64,000 nucleotides of DNA, from assembly GCA_949291375.1 (NCBI GenBank), contig CASEVI010000001.1, forward strand, positions 318,980 to 382,979, in the 5' to 3' direction. Source of the stretch: an uncultured bacterium (GTDB lineage: Bacteria > Bacillota_I > Bacilli_A > RFN20 > CAG-826). The notes under the pieces are model-generated. The model worked only from the letters and a program-made list of their open reading frames with translations, was not told where the DNA came from and did no database searches. This document shows positions 9,569 through 17,550 of the stretch, one piece after another. Each line of letters opens with the position of its first letter. Positions within the stretch are counted from its first letter, which is position 1. Made by a program: the position numbers and the translations under genes.

Positions 9569-10238
9569 GAAGAATTTTATTGCAATTGCTATTGATGGTC
9601 CTAGTGCTAGTGGAAAATCTACTGTCGCTAAACTTTTAGCTTCTAAACTTAATTTTTTATATGTTGATACTGGCGCGATGTATCGAGCTTATACATTGGC
9701 TGTTTTAAATGCTTCTTTAGATCCTAAAAATGAAGAAGAATCTGATAGTTTAATTAATAAAATTGAGATTAGTTTTAATGACGAAAATCATATAACTTTA
9801 AATGGTAAAGATGTTTCTAAAGAAATAAGAGAAAATGATGTTGCTAATAATGTTTCTTATATTGCTTCATATAAAAATATCCGTCTATTTTTAGTTTCAT
9901 TACAACAAAAAATAGCAAACAATAAAAATATTGTTATGGATGGAAGAGATATTGGAACTTATGTATTAAAAGATGCCGAGGTTAAAATATTTTTAAATGC
10001 TAATGTTGAAGAAAGAGCAAAAAGAAGATTTAACGAAAATAAAGAAAAAAATATTAAAACATCTTATGAAGATTGCTTAGAAAATATCAAAAAAAGAGAT
10101 TATATCGATTCACATCGTGATTTCTGTCCATTAAGAAAAGCTGAAGACGCTATTTTAATTGATTCAACTGATTTAACAATTGATGAAGTTGTTTCTAAAA
10201 TGGAAGAAATTATAAAAAAGAAAGGATATAAACTATGA
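9561..10238 (+). CDS. cmk: Cytidylate kinase
   Basis: 225-aa CMP/dCMP kinase, phosphorylating CMP with ATP for CTP and dCTP supply. The P-loop GPSASGKST is at about residues 13-21, followed by VDTGAMYRA. The CMP-binding DGRDIGTYV and the lid-type RAKRRFNEN are present. It overlaps the upstream small membrane gene and is followed by der through an ATGA overlap, the usual cmk-der arrangement. Confidence 0.96.
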   Translation: MDKKNFIAIAIDGPSASGKSTVAKLLASKLNFLYVDTGAMYRAYTLAVLNASLDPKNEEESDSLINKIEISFNDENHITLNGKDVSKEIRENDVANNVSYIASYKNIRLFLVSLQQKIANNKNIVMDGRDIGTYVLKDAEVKIFLNANVEERAKRRFNENKEKNIKTSYEDCLENIKKRDYIDSHRDFCPLRKAEDAILIDSTDLTIDEVVSKMEEIIKKKGYKL

Positions 10239-11545
10239 GTTTACCTCTAGTTGCTATTGTTGGTTCTCCTTCGGTAGGAAAATCAACTATTTATAATCGT
10301 ATTGTAGGCGAAAAAAAGTCAATTGTTGAAGAAACAAGAGGTGTTACTAGAGATAGAATTTATTCAAAAACTAGTTGGCTAACTATTCCTTTTAACGTTG
10401 TTGATACTGGTGGAATTGAAGTAGAAAATAAACCTTTCCAAGAACAAATAAGAATTCAAGCTGAAATCGCAATTGATGAAGCTGACGTTATTATTTTTGT
10501 TGTTGATGGAAAGATTGGATTAAACGAAGATGATTATTTAATTGCAAAAATGTTAAGAAGGGCAAAAAAGCCTGTTATTTTAGCAGTTAATAAAATAGAT
10601 AATATCGAACAAATCAATAATATTTATGAATTTTATGCTCTTTCGTTAGGTGATCCTATCGCTGTAAGTGGAGAACATGGCATTGGAATTGGCGATTTAC
10701 TTGATAAAGTAATTGCTCTTTTACCTAAAAAAGAAGAAGAAATAAAAAATGAAAATGTTATATCTTTTTCATTAATTGGAAGGCCAAATGTTGGCAAATC
10801 TTCATTATTTAATAAATTAGTTGATGAAAATCGAATGATAGTTTCAAATATTGAAGGAACAACTAGAGATTCTATTGATTTAACTTTTAACTATAATGAT
10901 AAACTATATCAAGTAATTGATACTGCCGGATTGAAAAAACGTGGGAAAATTTATGAAGCAATTGATAAATATGCTGCCTTAAGAGCTTTAAGAAGTATCG
11001 ATAAATGTGATATCGCTTTGTTATTAATTGATGCAAAAGATGGAATTAGAGAACAAGATAAACATGTTGTTGGCTATGCAATTGAGGCTAAAAAGGCAAT
11101 CATTGTTATTATAAATAAATGCGATTTAATCGAAGATTTAAATATTTATAAAAAAGAATTCAAAGAAAAATTTATTACTGAATTTAAATTTTTAGATTAT
11201 GTTCCATTAATTTTTACATCTACAATAAAATTTAATAATAAAAAAGAAATTTTTAAAGTTATTGATGAAGTTTATGAATCTTATACTTATGAAATTAAAA
11301 CGTCCGTTTTAAACGATATTATTCAAGAAGCTCAAATGATGAATGAATCGCCTGATTTTAATGGCGGAAGAGTCCGTATTTATTATGCTCAACAAATTGC
11401 CTCAAAACCTTTAACGATTGCTTTATTTGTTAACGATCCAAAATTCATGCATTTTTCATATCTAAGATATATTGAAAATAGAATTAGAGACTCTTTTTCT
11501 CTTATAGGTTCTCCAATAAACCTTGTATTACGTAAGAGAAAGTAG
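10235..11545 (+). CDS. der: Der (EngA) tandem-GTPase ribosome biogenesis factor
   Basis: 436 aa with two complete GTPase domains and a KH-like C-terminal domain. Domain 1 has GSPSVGKST, DTGG and NKID; domain 2 has GRPNVGKSS, DTAGLKKRG and NKCD. It assembles the 50S subunit. It overlaps cmk by 4 bases. The C-terminus ends in a basic LRKRK tail, as is common in the family. Confidence 0.97.
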   Translation: MSLPLVAIVGSPSVGKSTIYNRIVGEKKSIVEETRGVTRDRIYSKTSWLTIPFNVVDTGGIEVENKPFQEQIRIQAEIAIDEADVIIFVVDGKIGLNEDDYLIAKMLRRAKKPVILAVNKIDNIEQINNIYEFYALSLGDPIAVSGEHGIGIGDLLDKVIALLPKKEEEIKNENVISFSLIGRPNVGKSSLFNKLVDENRMIVSNIEGTTRDSIDLTFNYNDKLYQVIDTAGLKKRGKIYEAIDKYAALRALRSIDKCDIALLLIDAKDGIREQDKHVVGYAIEAKKAIIVIINKCDLIEDLNIYKKEFKEKFITEFKFLDYVPLIFTSTIKFNNKKEIFKVIDEVYESYTYEIKTSVLNDIIQEAQMMNESPDFNGGRVRIYYAQQIASKPLTIALFVNDPKFMHFSYLRYIENRIRDSFSLIGSPINLVLRKRK

Positions 11546-11611
11546 TAAAATTTCAACGTTTTTAACTAATTTTATAATATTTACATTGTTTATATTATAT
11601 GATTTAATAAA

Positions 11612-11634
11612 TTTATCAAATTGTATTTGATAAA
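11612..11634. promoter_or_regulatory. Perfect inverted repeat upstream of hup
   Basis: TTTATCAAA, five bases, then TTTGATAAA: 9-bp arms with no mismatch, 26 bases before the hup start. It is not followed by a T run, so it is not a terminator. It may be an operator or a 5'-UTR hairpin; no regulator is known from the sequence. Confidence 0.5.
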
Positions 11635-11659
11635 AAGGAAGGATAAAAGGAGTGAAATC

Positions 11660-11932
11660 ATGAACAAAGCTGAATTGATTGTCGCAGTTAGCGAATCAAC
11701 AAAATTATCAAAAAAAGACACAGAAAAAGTTATTGATTCTTTTTTTGAAGAAGTTGCCCACGCATTAGAACATGGCGAAGTTGTTAAAGTCTCTGGATTT
11801 GGTGCTTTCCAAGTAAAATCAAGAAAAGAAAGAATTGGAACTTCCCCAGTTGATGGCAAAAAGATTAAAATTCCAGCAACCAAAACAGTTGGATTCAAAC
11901 CATCAAAAAGCCTTAAAGATTTAGTCAAATAA
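11660..11932 (+). CDS. hup: HU family DNA-binding protein
   Basis: 90 aa, the classic HU length. MNKAELI at the start, FGAFQV, and the DNA-arm region RKERIGTSPVDGKKIKIPA are all typical. The start was placed at 11660 because of AAGGAGTG at 11647-11654 and family length; an upstream in-frame TTG would add 13 residues that do not fit. The gene is monocistronic, bracketed by der upstream and a terminator downstream. Confidence 0.96.
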   Translation: MNKAELIVAVSESTKLSKKDTEKVIDSFFEEVAHALEHGEVVKVSGFGAFQVKSRKERIGTSPVDGKKIKIPATKTVGFKPSKSLKDLVK

Positions 11933-11957
11933 TTTTATAAAGGTTTTAAATAAATTT

Positions 11958-11982
11958 AGCTAGCTTAAAACTAGCTTTTTTT
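11958..11982 (+). terminator. Intrinsic terminator after hup
   Basis: AGCTAG pairs with CTAGCT across a 7-base loop, followed by a T run. Confidence 0.8.
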
Positions 11983-12000
11983 ATAAATTAATATAAGAAA

Positions 12001-12636
12001 ATGAATAAGATTTTTGATGATTTAGCATATATCTTTTCTAAAAATGATTTCTCTTTATATATGATTGGCTCGACATCGCGAGATTATTTATTAAATAGAG
12101 AGATTTTTGATTATGATTTTGTAAGTGATGCGACTCCTTTAGAAATTAAAAAATTTTTAGATAATGATAAACTGAATTTAACTTTTGAGAAATTTGGAAC
12201 AATTAAATATTTTTGTTTAGATAAAAAAATAGATATTGTAACTTTAAGAAAAGAGTTTGATTATAAAGATTCTAGGCATCCTTCAAAAATAATTTTTATA
12301 AAAGATATTAAAGAAGATTATCTAAGAAGAGATTTTACAATAAATGCGATTTATATCGATAAAAATTATAATATTATAGATCCTGCCAATGGATATAATG
12401 ATTTAAAAAATAAAAAATTAAGATTTATAAAAGACCCTTTAATTTCAATTAAAGAAGATCCTTTAAGAATTTTAAGAGCATATCGATTTATAAAAGAATA
12501 TAATTTATCTATTGATGAAGATGTTTTAAAAATCTTAAAAGAAAATGAATTTTTATTAAAAAATATTAAAGAAGCAAAAATAAAAGAAGAAAAAAGAAAA
12601 TATGAGGAGGTATTAAAAAGATGTATAACAAATTAA
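12001..12636 (+). CDS. cca: Short class II CCA-adding/poly(A) polymerase-type nucleotidyltransferase
   Basis: 211 aa, about half the usual class II CCA enzyme. The head domain has GSTSRDYLL (residues 23-31; the family usually has GG in place of GS), catalytic Asp37 and Asp39 in FDYDF, and RRDFTINAI. The neck contains IDPANGYNDL and EDPLRILRAYRF. The sequence then ends where body and tail helices normally follow. The 3' end overlaps dnaD by 16 bases. It could be a minimal tRNA CCA-adding enzyme or a subfunctionalised nucleotidyltransferase; the frame is intact, so it is not simply a pseudogene. No ribosome-binding site is evident. Confidence 0.82.
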   Translation: MNKIFDDLAYIFSKNDFSLYMIGSTSRDYLLNREIFDYDFVSDATPLEIKKFLDNDKLNLTFEKFGTIKYFCLDKKIDIVTLRKEFDYKDSRHPSKIIFIKDIKEDYLRRDFTINAIYIDKNYNIIDPANGYNDLKNKKLRFIKDPLISIKEDPLRILRAYRFIKEYNLSIDEDVLKILKENEFLLKNIKEAKIKEEKRKYEEVLKRCITN

Positions 12637-13184
12637 ATGCTATTAATTTTACCTATCTTCTACTTGATTATTATAAAGAATTAAATATTTCAAACGAAGA
12701 GCTCCTCGTTTTATTAATGTGCGATCATTTGTTAATGGATGATAATCAACTAATAACTATTGAACAACTCGAAATAAAATTAAATCTTCCTTTTGGCGAA
12801 ATTGATAAAGTTTTTAACTCTCTTTTAACAAAAAAATATATTGTTTATGAAACACAAAATAATGATTTTGTTACATCATTAACTAATTTAAAAAGAGATT
12901 TGCTTTTTTTATATCAAAAAGATTTAAATAGTGAGACTGTAAATAAAGATGAGACCCAATTAAATGAAGAAACAAAACTTAAAGTTTTTTCATCTTTTGA
13001 GCATTATTTTAATAGAAATTTAAACGATACTGAAAAAGACATGATTTTAAAATGGCTAAAGAATGGAATAGACATCGAACTTATTATTGATTCTTTAAAA
13101 GATGCTTATAATTTAGGTGTTTTAAATGTAAAAAAAATAGATGGAATAATTGCAAAAAAATTAAAAGAAGAAGAGGATTTATGA
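12621..13184 (+). CDS. dnaD: DnaD-like replication initiation protein
   Basis: 187 aa. The N-terminal winged-helix-like region (about 1-85, LLVLLMCDHLL) and the C-terminal DnaD/DnaB2 domain (about 120-180, FNRNLNDTEKDMILKWL) are in the family order. In Bacilli, DnaD helps remodel the origin and load helicase. It overlaps cca by 16 bases, with GAGGAGG upstream, and nth by 4 bases. dnaD-nth is a conserved Firmicute pair. Confidence 0.9.
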   Translation: MYNKLNAINFTYLLLDYYKELNISNEELLVLLMCDHLLMDDNQLITIEQLEIKLNLPFGEIDKVFNSLLTKKYIVYETQNNDFVTSLTNLKRDLLFLYQKDLNSETVNKDETQLNEETKLKVFSSFEHYFNRNLNDTEKDMILKWLKNGIDIELIIDSLKDAYNLGVLNVKKIDGIIAKKLKEEEDL

Positions 13185-13837
13185 CAAAGGATGATAAGGT
13201 TAAAAGAATCAGAGAATATTTTAACGAAATTCTTCCGTCTGCAGATTGTGAATTAAATTATAAAACTGATTACGAATTATTAATTGCCGTCGTTTTATCT
13301 GCGCAAACAACCGATAAAAAAGTAAATGAAGTTACAAAAACTTTATTTAAAAAATATCCAACGATAGATGATTATAATAATGCTTCTTTAAATGATATCG
13401 AAAACGATATAAAAGTAATAGGGCTTTATAAAGCAAAGAGTTTAGCAATAAAAGATATAGTTTATAAATTAAAAAATAAATTTAATTATAAGGTGCCTGA
13501 CAACAAAAAAGATTTAATGAGCATGCGAGGAGTTGGCAATAAAGTTGCCAATGTTGTGTTAATTGAAATTTTCAATAAAGAAGAATTTCCTGTAGATACT
13601 CATGTTTATCGAGTTGCAAAAAGGTTGGGTTTAGCTAATAAAAATGATTCTATATTGTTAGTTGAAAAAAAGTTAAGGAAAGCATTTAAAAAAGAAGAAT
13701 ATAAATTACTTCATCATCAATTTATTCATTTTGGAAGATATTATTGTAAAGCAATTAATCCTAGTTGCCAAAATTGTAAACTTAAAGACTTTTGCTTAGA
13801 TGTTCATTGTAATAGTTCATCAATAAAAACTAAGTAA
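13181..13837 (+). CDS. nth: Endonuclease III (DNA glycosylase/AP lyase)
   Basis: 218 aa. The helix-hairpin-helix MRGVGNKVANVVL carries the catalytic Lys, and VDTHVYRV carries the catalytic Asp. The C-terminal [4Fe-4S] loop has the exact C-x6-C-x2-C-x5-C spacing. It removes oxidised pyrimidines in base excision repair. The 5' end overlaps dnaD by 4 bases; the 3' end overlaps convergent recU by 34 bases, so no shared terminator exists there. Confidence 0.96.
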   Translation: MTKDDKVKRIREYFNEILPSADCELNYKTDYELLIAVVLSAQTTDKKVNEVTKTLFKKYPTIDDYNNASLNDIENDIKVIGLYKAKSLAIKDIVYKLKNKFNYKVPDNKKDLMSMRGVGNKVANVVLIEIFNKEEFPVDTHVYRVAKRLGLANKNDSILLVEKKLRKAFKKEEYKLLHHQFIHFGRYYCKAINPSCQNCKLKDFCLDVHCNSSSIKTK

Positions 13838-14361
13838 TTTAATATTGGGGAAATAGTTAAAGTTACTTCTTTTCCGTTTTTAATAAATTCTTCAAGCGGA
13901 ATCGAGTTTCTTTTATTTTCTTTGATAAATTTTTTTAAATCGCTAGCAAAATAAATAAATATTTTATTTAAAGCAGTAAAATAAATTATCAAAAAAGAAA
14001 TTCCGCCCATTTCATGAACTTTTAAAATGTGTTCAATTTGGTTATCCTGGATATTTTTTAAAGAAAAAGAAGTCTTTGATTTTGTTTCTTTGGCTTCAAA
14101 ATCGATATATTTTCCTCTATAAATGCCATTATAATCGGTGGATGAAGGTCTTTCGAAAAAAGCTTCGGTTATAATATTTTCTTTGTTTGTTTTAACGATA
14201 TGAATTGGAGTTGGCTTTTTATAAATTAAAGCTTTATCAATAAAACGATAATATTTATTGGAATCATTTATCATTTTTTCTAATGATAAGCCTCGATTTT
14301 TATATGACACGTTTGATTTGCTTTCGCTGTTATTGGCAATATTAAAAGGGTAATTTATCAT
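13804..14361 (-). CDS. recU: RecU Holliday-junction resolvase
   Basis: 185 aa. Family blocks include NRGLSLEKMIN, KKPTPIHIVK, EAFFERPSSTDYNG, YIDFEAKET (acidic metal site) and the C-terminal GGISFLIIYF. RecU resolves recombination junctions in Firmicutes. Unlike Bacillus, where it sits next to ponA, it follows an exonuclease gene here with a 4-base overlap, so the two are probably one transcript. Its 3' end runs into nth on the other strand. Confidence 0.94.
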   Translation of the reverse strand: MINYPFNIANNSESKSNVSYKNRGLSLEKMINDSNKYYRFIDKALIYKKPTPIHIVKTNKENIITEAFFERPSSTDYNGIYRGKYIDFEAKETKSKTSFSLKNIQDNQIEHILKVHEMGGISFLIIYFTALNKIFIYFASDLKKFIKENKRNSIPLEEFIKNGKEVTLTISPILNYLVFIDELLQ

Positions 14362-15077
14362 TTTAAATCTTCCTCGACATACGTGATAAAATCTTTATAA
14401 GTTACCTTTTGTTCACTCTCTAATTTTTTTAATACTTTTCTAAATGGGTTAGGGAGTGCTGGAGATTTTTTTAAGACATTCACATATTGTTCTTTTAAAA
14501 TAGATTGTTTTGTTAAAAAAGAATTGTAAAGATGCATTAAATTTATTGAGTCGGTTAATGGATCATGGACATTAGTTTCAATATTTGTGTGAAATACTTT
14601 TAAAGCATCAATTAAAGATAACGAAGTATTTTTTTCACTCTTTACATATCTAGAGAAAATTTTAGAAAAATCGATACTATTTTCATAAAAATATCTAATA
14701 AAAGGATCATCGTTAATACCACTATTTAAGGCGCTATTATGCATTAAATGTGTGTCAAAATTTCCATAATGAAAAAACTTGGTAGGAGCTTTTCCGACGA
14801 AGTTTTTAAATTTCTCGATAGCCTCAATAAATGTTAAGCCCTCATTTTCTAATAATTCGTTAGTGATTCCTGTTAAATTTGTAATAAAATCACCTACGAT
14901 TTCATCAATTTTTATATAACATTTAAAAGTAGATACTACTTTTTTAATAAAATTTTTGTTATCAAGAACTGCTTTTACAGCGCCGATTGCGATTATTTCT
15001 TGGCTATATTGCGAACCTTCAAAATCTATAAAGATAATAGTCTTGTCGTTATTTAATATTCTATTTATTTCTTTCAT
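14358..15077 (-). CDS. DEDDh-type 3'-5' exonuclease
   Basis: About 239 aa from the preferred start. IIFIDFEGSQ holds the first Asp and Glu, FFHYGNFDTHLM the next Asp, and HDPLTDSINL the His and last Asp of the DEDDh fold (DnaQ/RNase T/KapD superfamily). The substrate cannot be told from sequence. An upstream in-frame ATG at 15113 would add 12 residues. I prefer 15077 because AGGT precedes it, with TATACT 15 bases before the ATG as a possible -10. Linkage to recU suggests DNA repair, but an RNA substrate is equally possible. Confidence 0.82.
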   Translation of the reverse strand: MKEINRILNNDKTIIFIDFEGSQYSQEIIAIGAVKAVLDNKNFIKKVVSTFKCYIKIDEIVGDFITNLTGITNELLENEGLTFIEAIEKFKNFVGKAPTKFFHYGNFDTHLMHNSALNSGINDDPFIRYFYENSIDFSKIFSRYVKSEKNTSLSLIDALKVFHTNIETNVHDPLTDSINLMHLYNSFLTKQSILKEQYVNVLKKSPALPNPFRKVLKKLESEQKVTYKDFITYVEEDLK

Positions 15078-15172
15078 AAAAAACCTATTAATAGTATACC
15101 GATAATTATTCATTTTTCTATCTTTTTTAATAAATTATCATAGAAAATAACCTTTTAAATTAGTTTCTTACT

Positions 15173-15200
15173 TTTACAAACATTTTTAAAGAATTATAAT
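15173..15200 (+). promoter_or_regulatory. Promoter of pduL
   Basis: TTTACA and TATAAT separated by 16 bases, about 20 bases before the pduL start. Confidence 0.6.
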
Positions 15201-15219
15201 ATTTGCGGAGGAAAAAATT

Positions 15220-15795
15220 ATGAAATTTATTGTTGAAACTAGTGCTAGACATATTCATTTAACACAAGAATCTTTAGAAAAATTATGTGGCGAAGGCTAC
15301 CAATTAACAGTTAAGAAGGAATTATCACAACCTGGTCAATTTGCATCAAATACGAAATTAGATTTGGTTGGTCCAAAAAATACAATTCATGGAGTATCTA
15401 TTCTTGGCCCTGTTAGAAAAGAAAACCAAGTTGAAGTTAGTGCAACTGATGCTAGAACTTTAGGCGTTAAAGCTCCGGTTAGAGAATCTGGAGATGTTGC
15501 TGGAAGTACTCCAATTAAAATCGTTAATCCTTTAAATGGTCGTGAACTTGATTTAACTGAAGGATGTATTATTGCAAAAAGACATATCCATATGACTCCA
15601 GAAGATGCTGAAGCATTTGGGGTAAAAAATGGCGATATCGTTTCTGTTGCAACAGGTGGAGAAGGAAGAAAAATCGTTTTTGGCGATACTGTCGTAAGAG
15701 TTTCCCCAAAATATAAATTAGCAATGCATATTGATACCGATGAATCAAATGCTGGAAATTGTTTTGGCGAAATGTATGGAGAAATTGTTAAATAA
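15220..15795 (+). CDS. pduL: PduL-type phosphate acyltransferase
   Basis: 191 aa. The two zinc-binding repeats are visible: SARHIHL near residue 8 and AKRHIHMTPEDA near 123, with a late MHIDTDESNAG block. PduL exchanges phosphate for CoA on acetyl- or propionyl-CoA and often replaces Pta in small genomes, supplying acetyl phosphate for ATP through acetate kinase. There is no microcompartment targeting extension and no shell gene nearby, so a housekeeping acetate-forming role is likely (inference). GGAGG precedes the start. Confidence 0.92.
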   Translation: MKFIVETSARHIHLTQESLEKLCGEGYQLTVKKELSQPGQFASNTKLDLVGPKNTIHGVSILGPVRKENQVEVSATDARTLGVKAPVRESGDVAGSTPIKIVNPLNGRELDLTEGCIIAKRHIHMTPEDAEAFGVKNGDIVSVATGGEGRKIVFGDTVVRVSPKYKLAMHIDTDESNAGNCFGEMYGEIVK

Positions 15796-16058
15796 TGATT
15801 AAAACTCATTCATATAATTGTAATGGCACTTGTTCAAGGTCAATAGAATTAAGTTATGACACAGACACCAATAAAATTGTAGATTTCACAATTGTTGGTG
15901 GTTGTAATGGTAATTTAAAAGGAATCAAAGCATTAATTTTAAATCGTGATATTGATGAAGTTCATGATTTATTAAAGGGAATTAAATGTGGAGCAAGACA
16001 AACTTCCTGCCCTGATCAAATTGCTCATGCAATTGAAGTATTAAAAGATTCTATTTAA
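15795..16058 (+). CDS. TSCPD-domain (TIGR03905-type) protein
   Basis: 87 aa with the diagnostic TSCPDQIAHAI near the C-terminus and conserved cysteines in CNGTCSRS, GGCNG and IKCG. The family resembles the C-terminal region of adenosylcobalamin-dependent ribonucleotide reductases and is found as a stand-alone protein in many Firmicutes. Its function is not established to my knowledge. The ATG shares one base with the pduL stop, indicating a two-gene operon. Confidence 0.88.
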   Translation: MIKTHSYNCNGTCSRSIELSYDTDTNKIVDFTIVGGCNGNLKGIKALILNRDIDEVHDLLKGIKCGARQTSCPDQIAHAIEVLKDSI

Positions 16059-16094
16059 TTTGAACTTATTAGTGTTTTTATATATAATATTGAA

Positions 16095-16202
16095 ACTTAT
16101 CAAGAACCGCTTATTATTAGGTGAAAAAAAGCGGTAGCAACTCTTTAAAATTAAAGTAAGTGCTTCCTAATAGCAAAGTTATCCACACTTTGAACGATAA
16201 GT
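16095..16202 (+). promoter_or_regulatory. SAM-I-clan riboswitch upstream of metK
   Basis: P1 is ACTTATC (16095-16101) with GATAAGT (16196-16202). S-box-like core blocks are ATCAAGA, TAGCAAC, and AGTGCT followed by a C-rich J3/4. P2 is ACCGC/GCGGT (16106-16110/16131-16135) around a 20-base loop. Loop TATTAGG (16115-16121) is exactly complementary to CCTAATA (16166-16172), the expected pseudoknot. CAAAGT/ACTTTG forms a P4-like hairpin. P2 is short, with no evident kink-turn, so this may be a SAM-I variant or a SAM-I/IV-like member. Confidence 0.78.
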
Positions 16203-16218
16203 GAGGAAAAATATAGTA

Positions 16219-16247
16219 GCCTTCCTTAAAAGTGGAAGGCTTTTTTA
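16219..16247 (+). terminator. Riboswitch terminator before metK
   Basis: GCCTTCC and GGAAGGC enclose an 8-base loop and are followed by TTTTTT. It lies between the SAM-responsive element and the metK ribosome-binding site, so it is the likely transcription-attenuation platform. Confidence 0.88.
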
Positions 16248-16266
16248 TAGCTAAAAAAGGAGAAAT

Positions 16267-17451
16267 ATGGAAAAAGAAAAGATTTTATTTACTTCAGAAT
16301 CAGTCAGCGAAGGTCATCCTGATAAAGTTTGTGACCAAATTAGCGATGCTATTTTAGATGCTTGTTTAAAAGAAGATCCTTCTTCACACGTTGCTTGTGA
16401 GTGTTTTGTAAGTAAAGATTTTTTACTTATTGGTGGAGAAATTACAACAAAAGCCAATGTTGATTATGAAAATGTGGCAAGAGAAGTTATTAAAGATATT
16501 GGCTATGATAAAGATGAACTTGGTTTTAATTACAAAACTTTAAAAATAATCAATATTATTAATTCTCAATCCCCTGATATAAACATGGGCGTTAATAGAG
16601 GAGAGGAATTGCTTCAAGGTGCTGGCGATCAAGGAATTATGTTTGGCTATGCAACTAATGAAAATGAAGGTTATATGCCATTGGCAATTGTTATTTCGCA
16701 TAAACTTGTTAGAGAAGCAACAAGATTAAGAAAAGCTGGATTATTTAAAAATGCTCGACCAGATATGAAATCTCAAGTAACTATCGATTATTCAAATAAA
16801 ACACCTCGTGTTGAGACAGTTTTAATGTCGGTTCAACACGATCCAAATTATAAAGAAAAAGAATTTAAAGAATATATTTATAAAAAAATTATGATTCCAG
16901 TTATTGAATCTTTTGGTTTAAATTCCGATTTTAATTATTTAATCAATCCAACAGGAAGATTTGTAATTGGTGGACCAGCTGGCGACACTGGATTAACTGG
17001 TAGAAAAATTATTGTTGATACATATGGTGGATATTCTAGACATGGCGGAGGTTGTTTTAGTGGAAAAGACCCTTCTAAAGTTGATAGGAGTGCTGCATAT
17101 TATGCTCGTTATATGGCTAAAAATCTGGTTGCTGCTGGAATTGCTGATCGATTAGAGATACAACTTTCTTATGCTATTGGAAAAGCTGAACCTTTATCAA
17201 TTTCAGTGTCTACTTTTAAGACTTCTCATTATAAAGATGAAGATATATTAAAAATTATAAACAAGGTATTTGATGCACGTCCAGGTGCAATTAATCGTCA
17301 ATTTTCATTAACAAAACCTACTTTTAAGTATCGCCTTTTAGCATCTTACGGACACTTTGGAAGACCTGATTTAAACATTCCATGGGAAAAGATTGATAAG
17401 GTAGAAGAAATTAATAAAGTTATTAAAGATTTAGATATTCAAAGATATTAG
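16267..17451 (+). CDS. metK: S-adenosylmethionine synthetase
   Basis: 394 aa, full length. It makes SAM from methionine and ATP. ESVSEGHPDK (ATP site) is at residues 11-20, LLQGAGDQGIMFGYA is the methionine adenosyltransferase signature, and GGGCFSGKDPSKVDRS is the C-terminal signature loop. AAAAGGAG at 16255-16262 supports the start. The upstream riboswitch fits product feedback. A parS-like site begins exactly at the stop. Confidence 0.97.
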   Translation: MEKEKILFTSESVSEGHPDKVCDQISDAILDACLKEDPSSHVACECFVSKDFLLIGGEITTKANVDYENVAREVIKDIGYDKDELGFNYKTLKIINIINSQSPDINMGVNRGEELLQGAGDQGIMFGYATNENEGYMPLAIVISHKLVREATRLRKAGLFKNARPDMKSQVTIDYSNKTPRVETVLMSVQHDPNYKEKEFKEYIYKKIMIPVIESFGLNSDFNYLINPTGRFVIGGPAGDTGLTGRKIIVDTYGGYSRHGGGCFSGKDPSKVDRSAAYYARYMAKNLVAAGIADRLEIQLSYAIGKAEPLSISVSTFKTSHYKDEDILKIINKVFDARPGAINRQFSLTKPTFKYRLLASYGHFGRPDLNIPWEKIDKVEEINKVIKDLDIQRY

Positions 17452-17466
17452 TTTTCACGTGGAAAC
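17451..17466. other. parS-like palindrome after metK
   Basis: GTTTTCACGTGGAAAC is symmetric except for one base pair (T/G flanking the CACGTG core). It reads GTTTN-CACGTG-NAAAC, one base longer per half than the canonical Bacillus parS. It is intergenic apart from its first base and is not a terminator (no T run). Confidence 0.6.
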
Positions 17467-17508
17467 TTTATAAAAAATAATTATTACTATTTAATTTTAT
17501 TTAATTCT

Positions 17509-17517
17509 TGTTATAAT
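17509..17517 (+). promoter_or_regulatory. Extended -10 promoter of hpf
   Basis: TGTTATAAT is a perfect extended -10 element about 34 bases before the hpf ATG. Confidence 0.65.
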
Positions 17518-17550
17518 ATAAATAACAAAAGCACATAGGAGGATAATAAT

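Noticed and set aside
15387-15809. Long minus-strand open frame across pduL
   Set aside because: Shadow of pduL: no ribosome-binding site, and the plus-strand frame carries clear PduL motifs.
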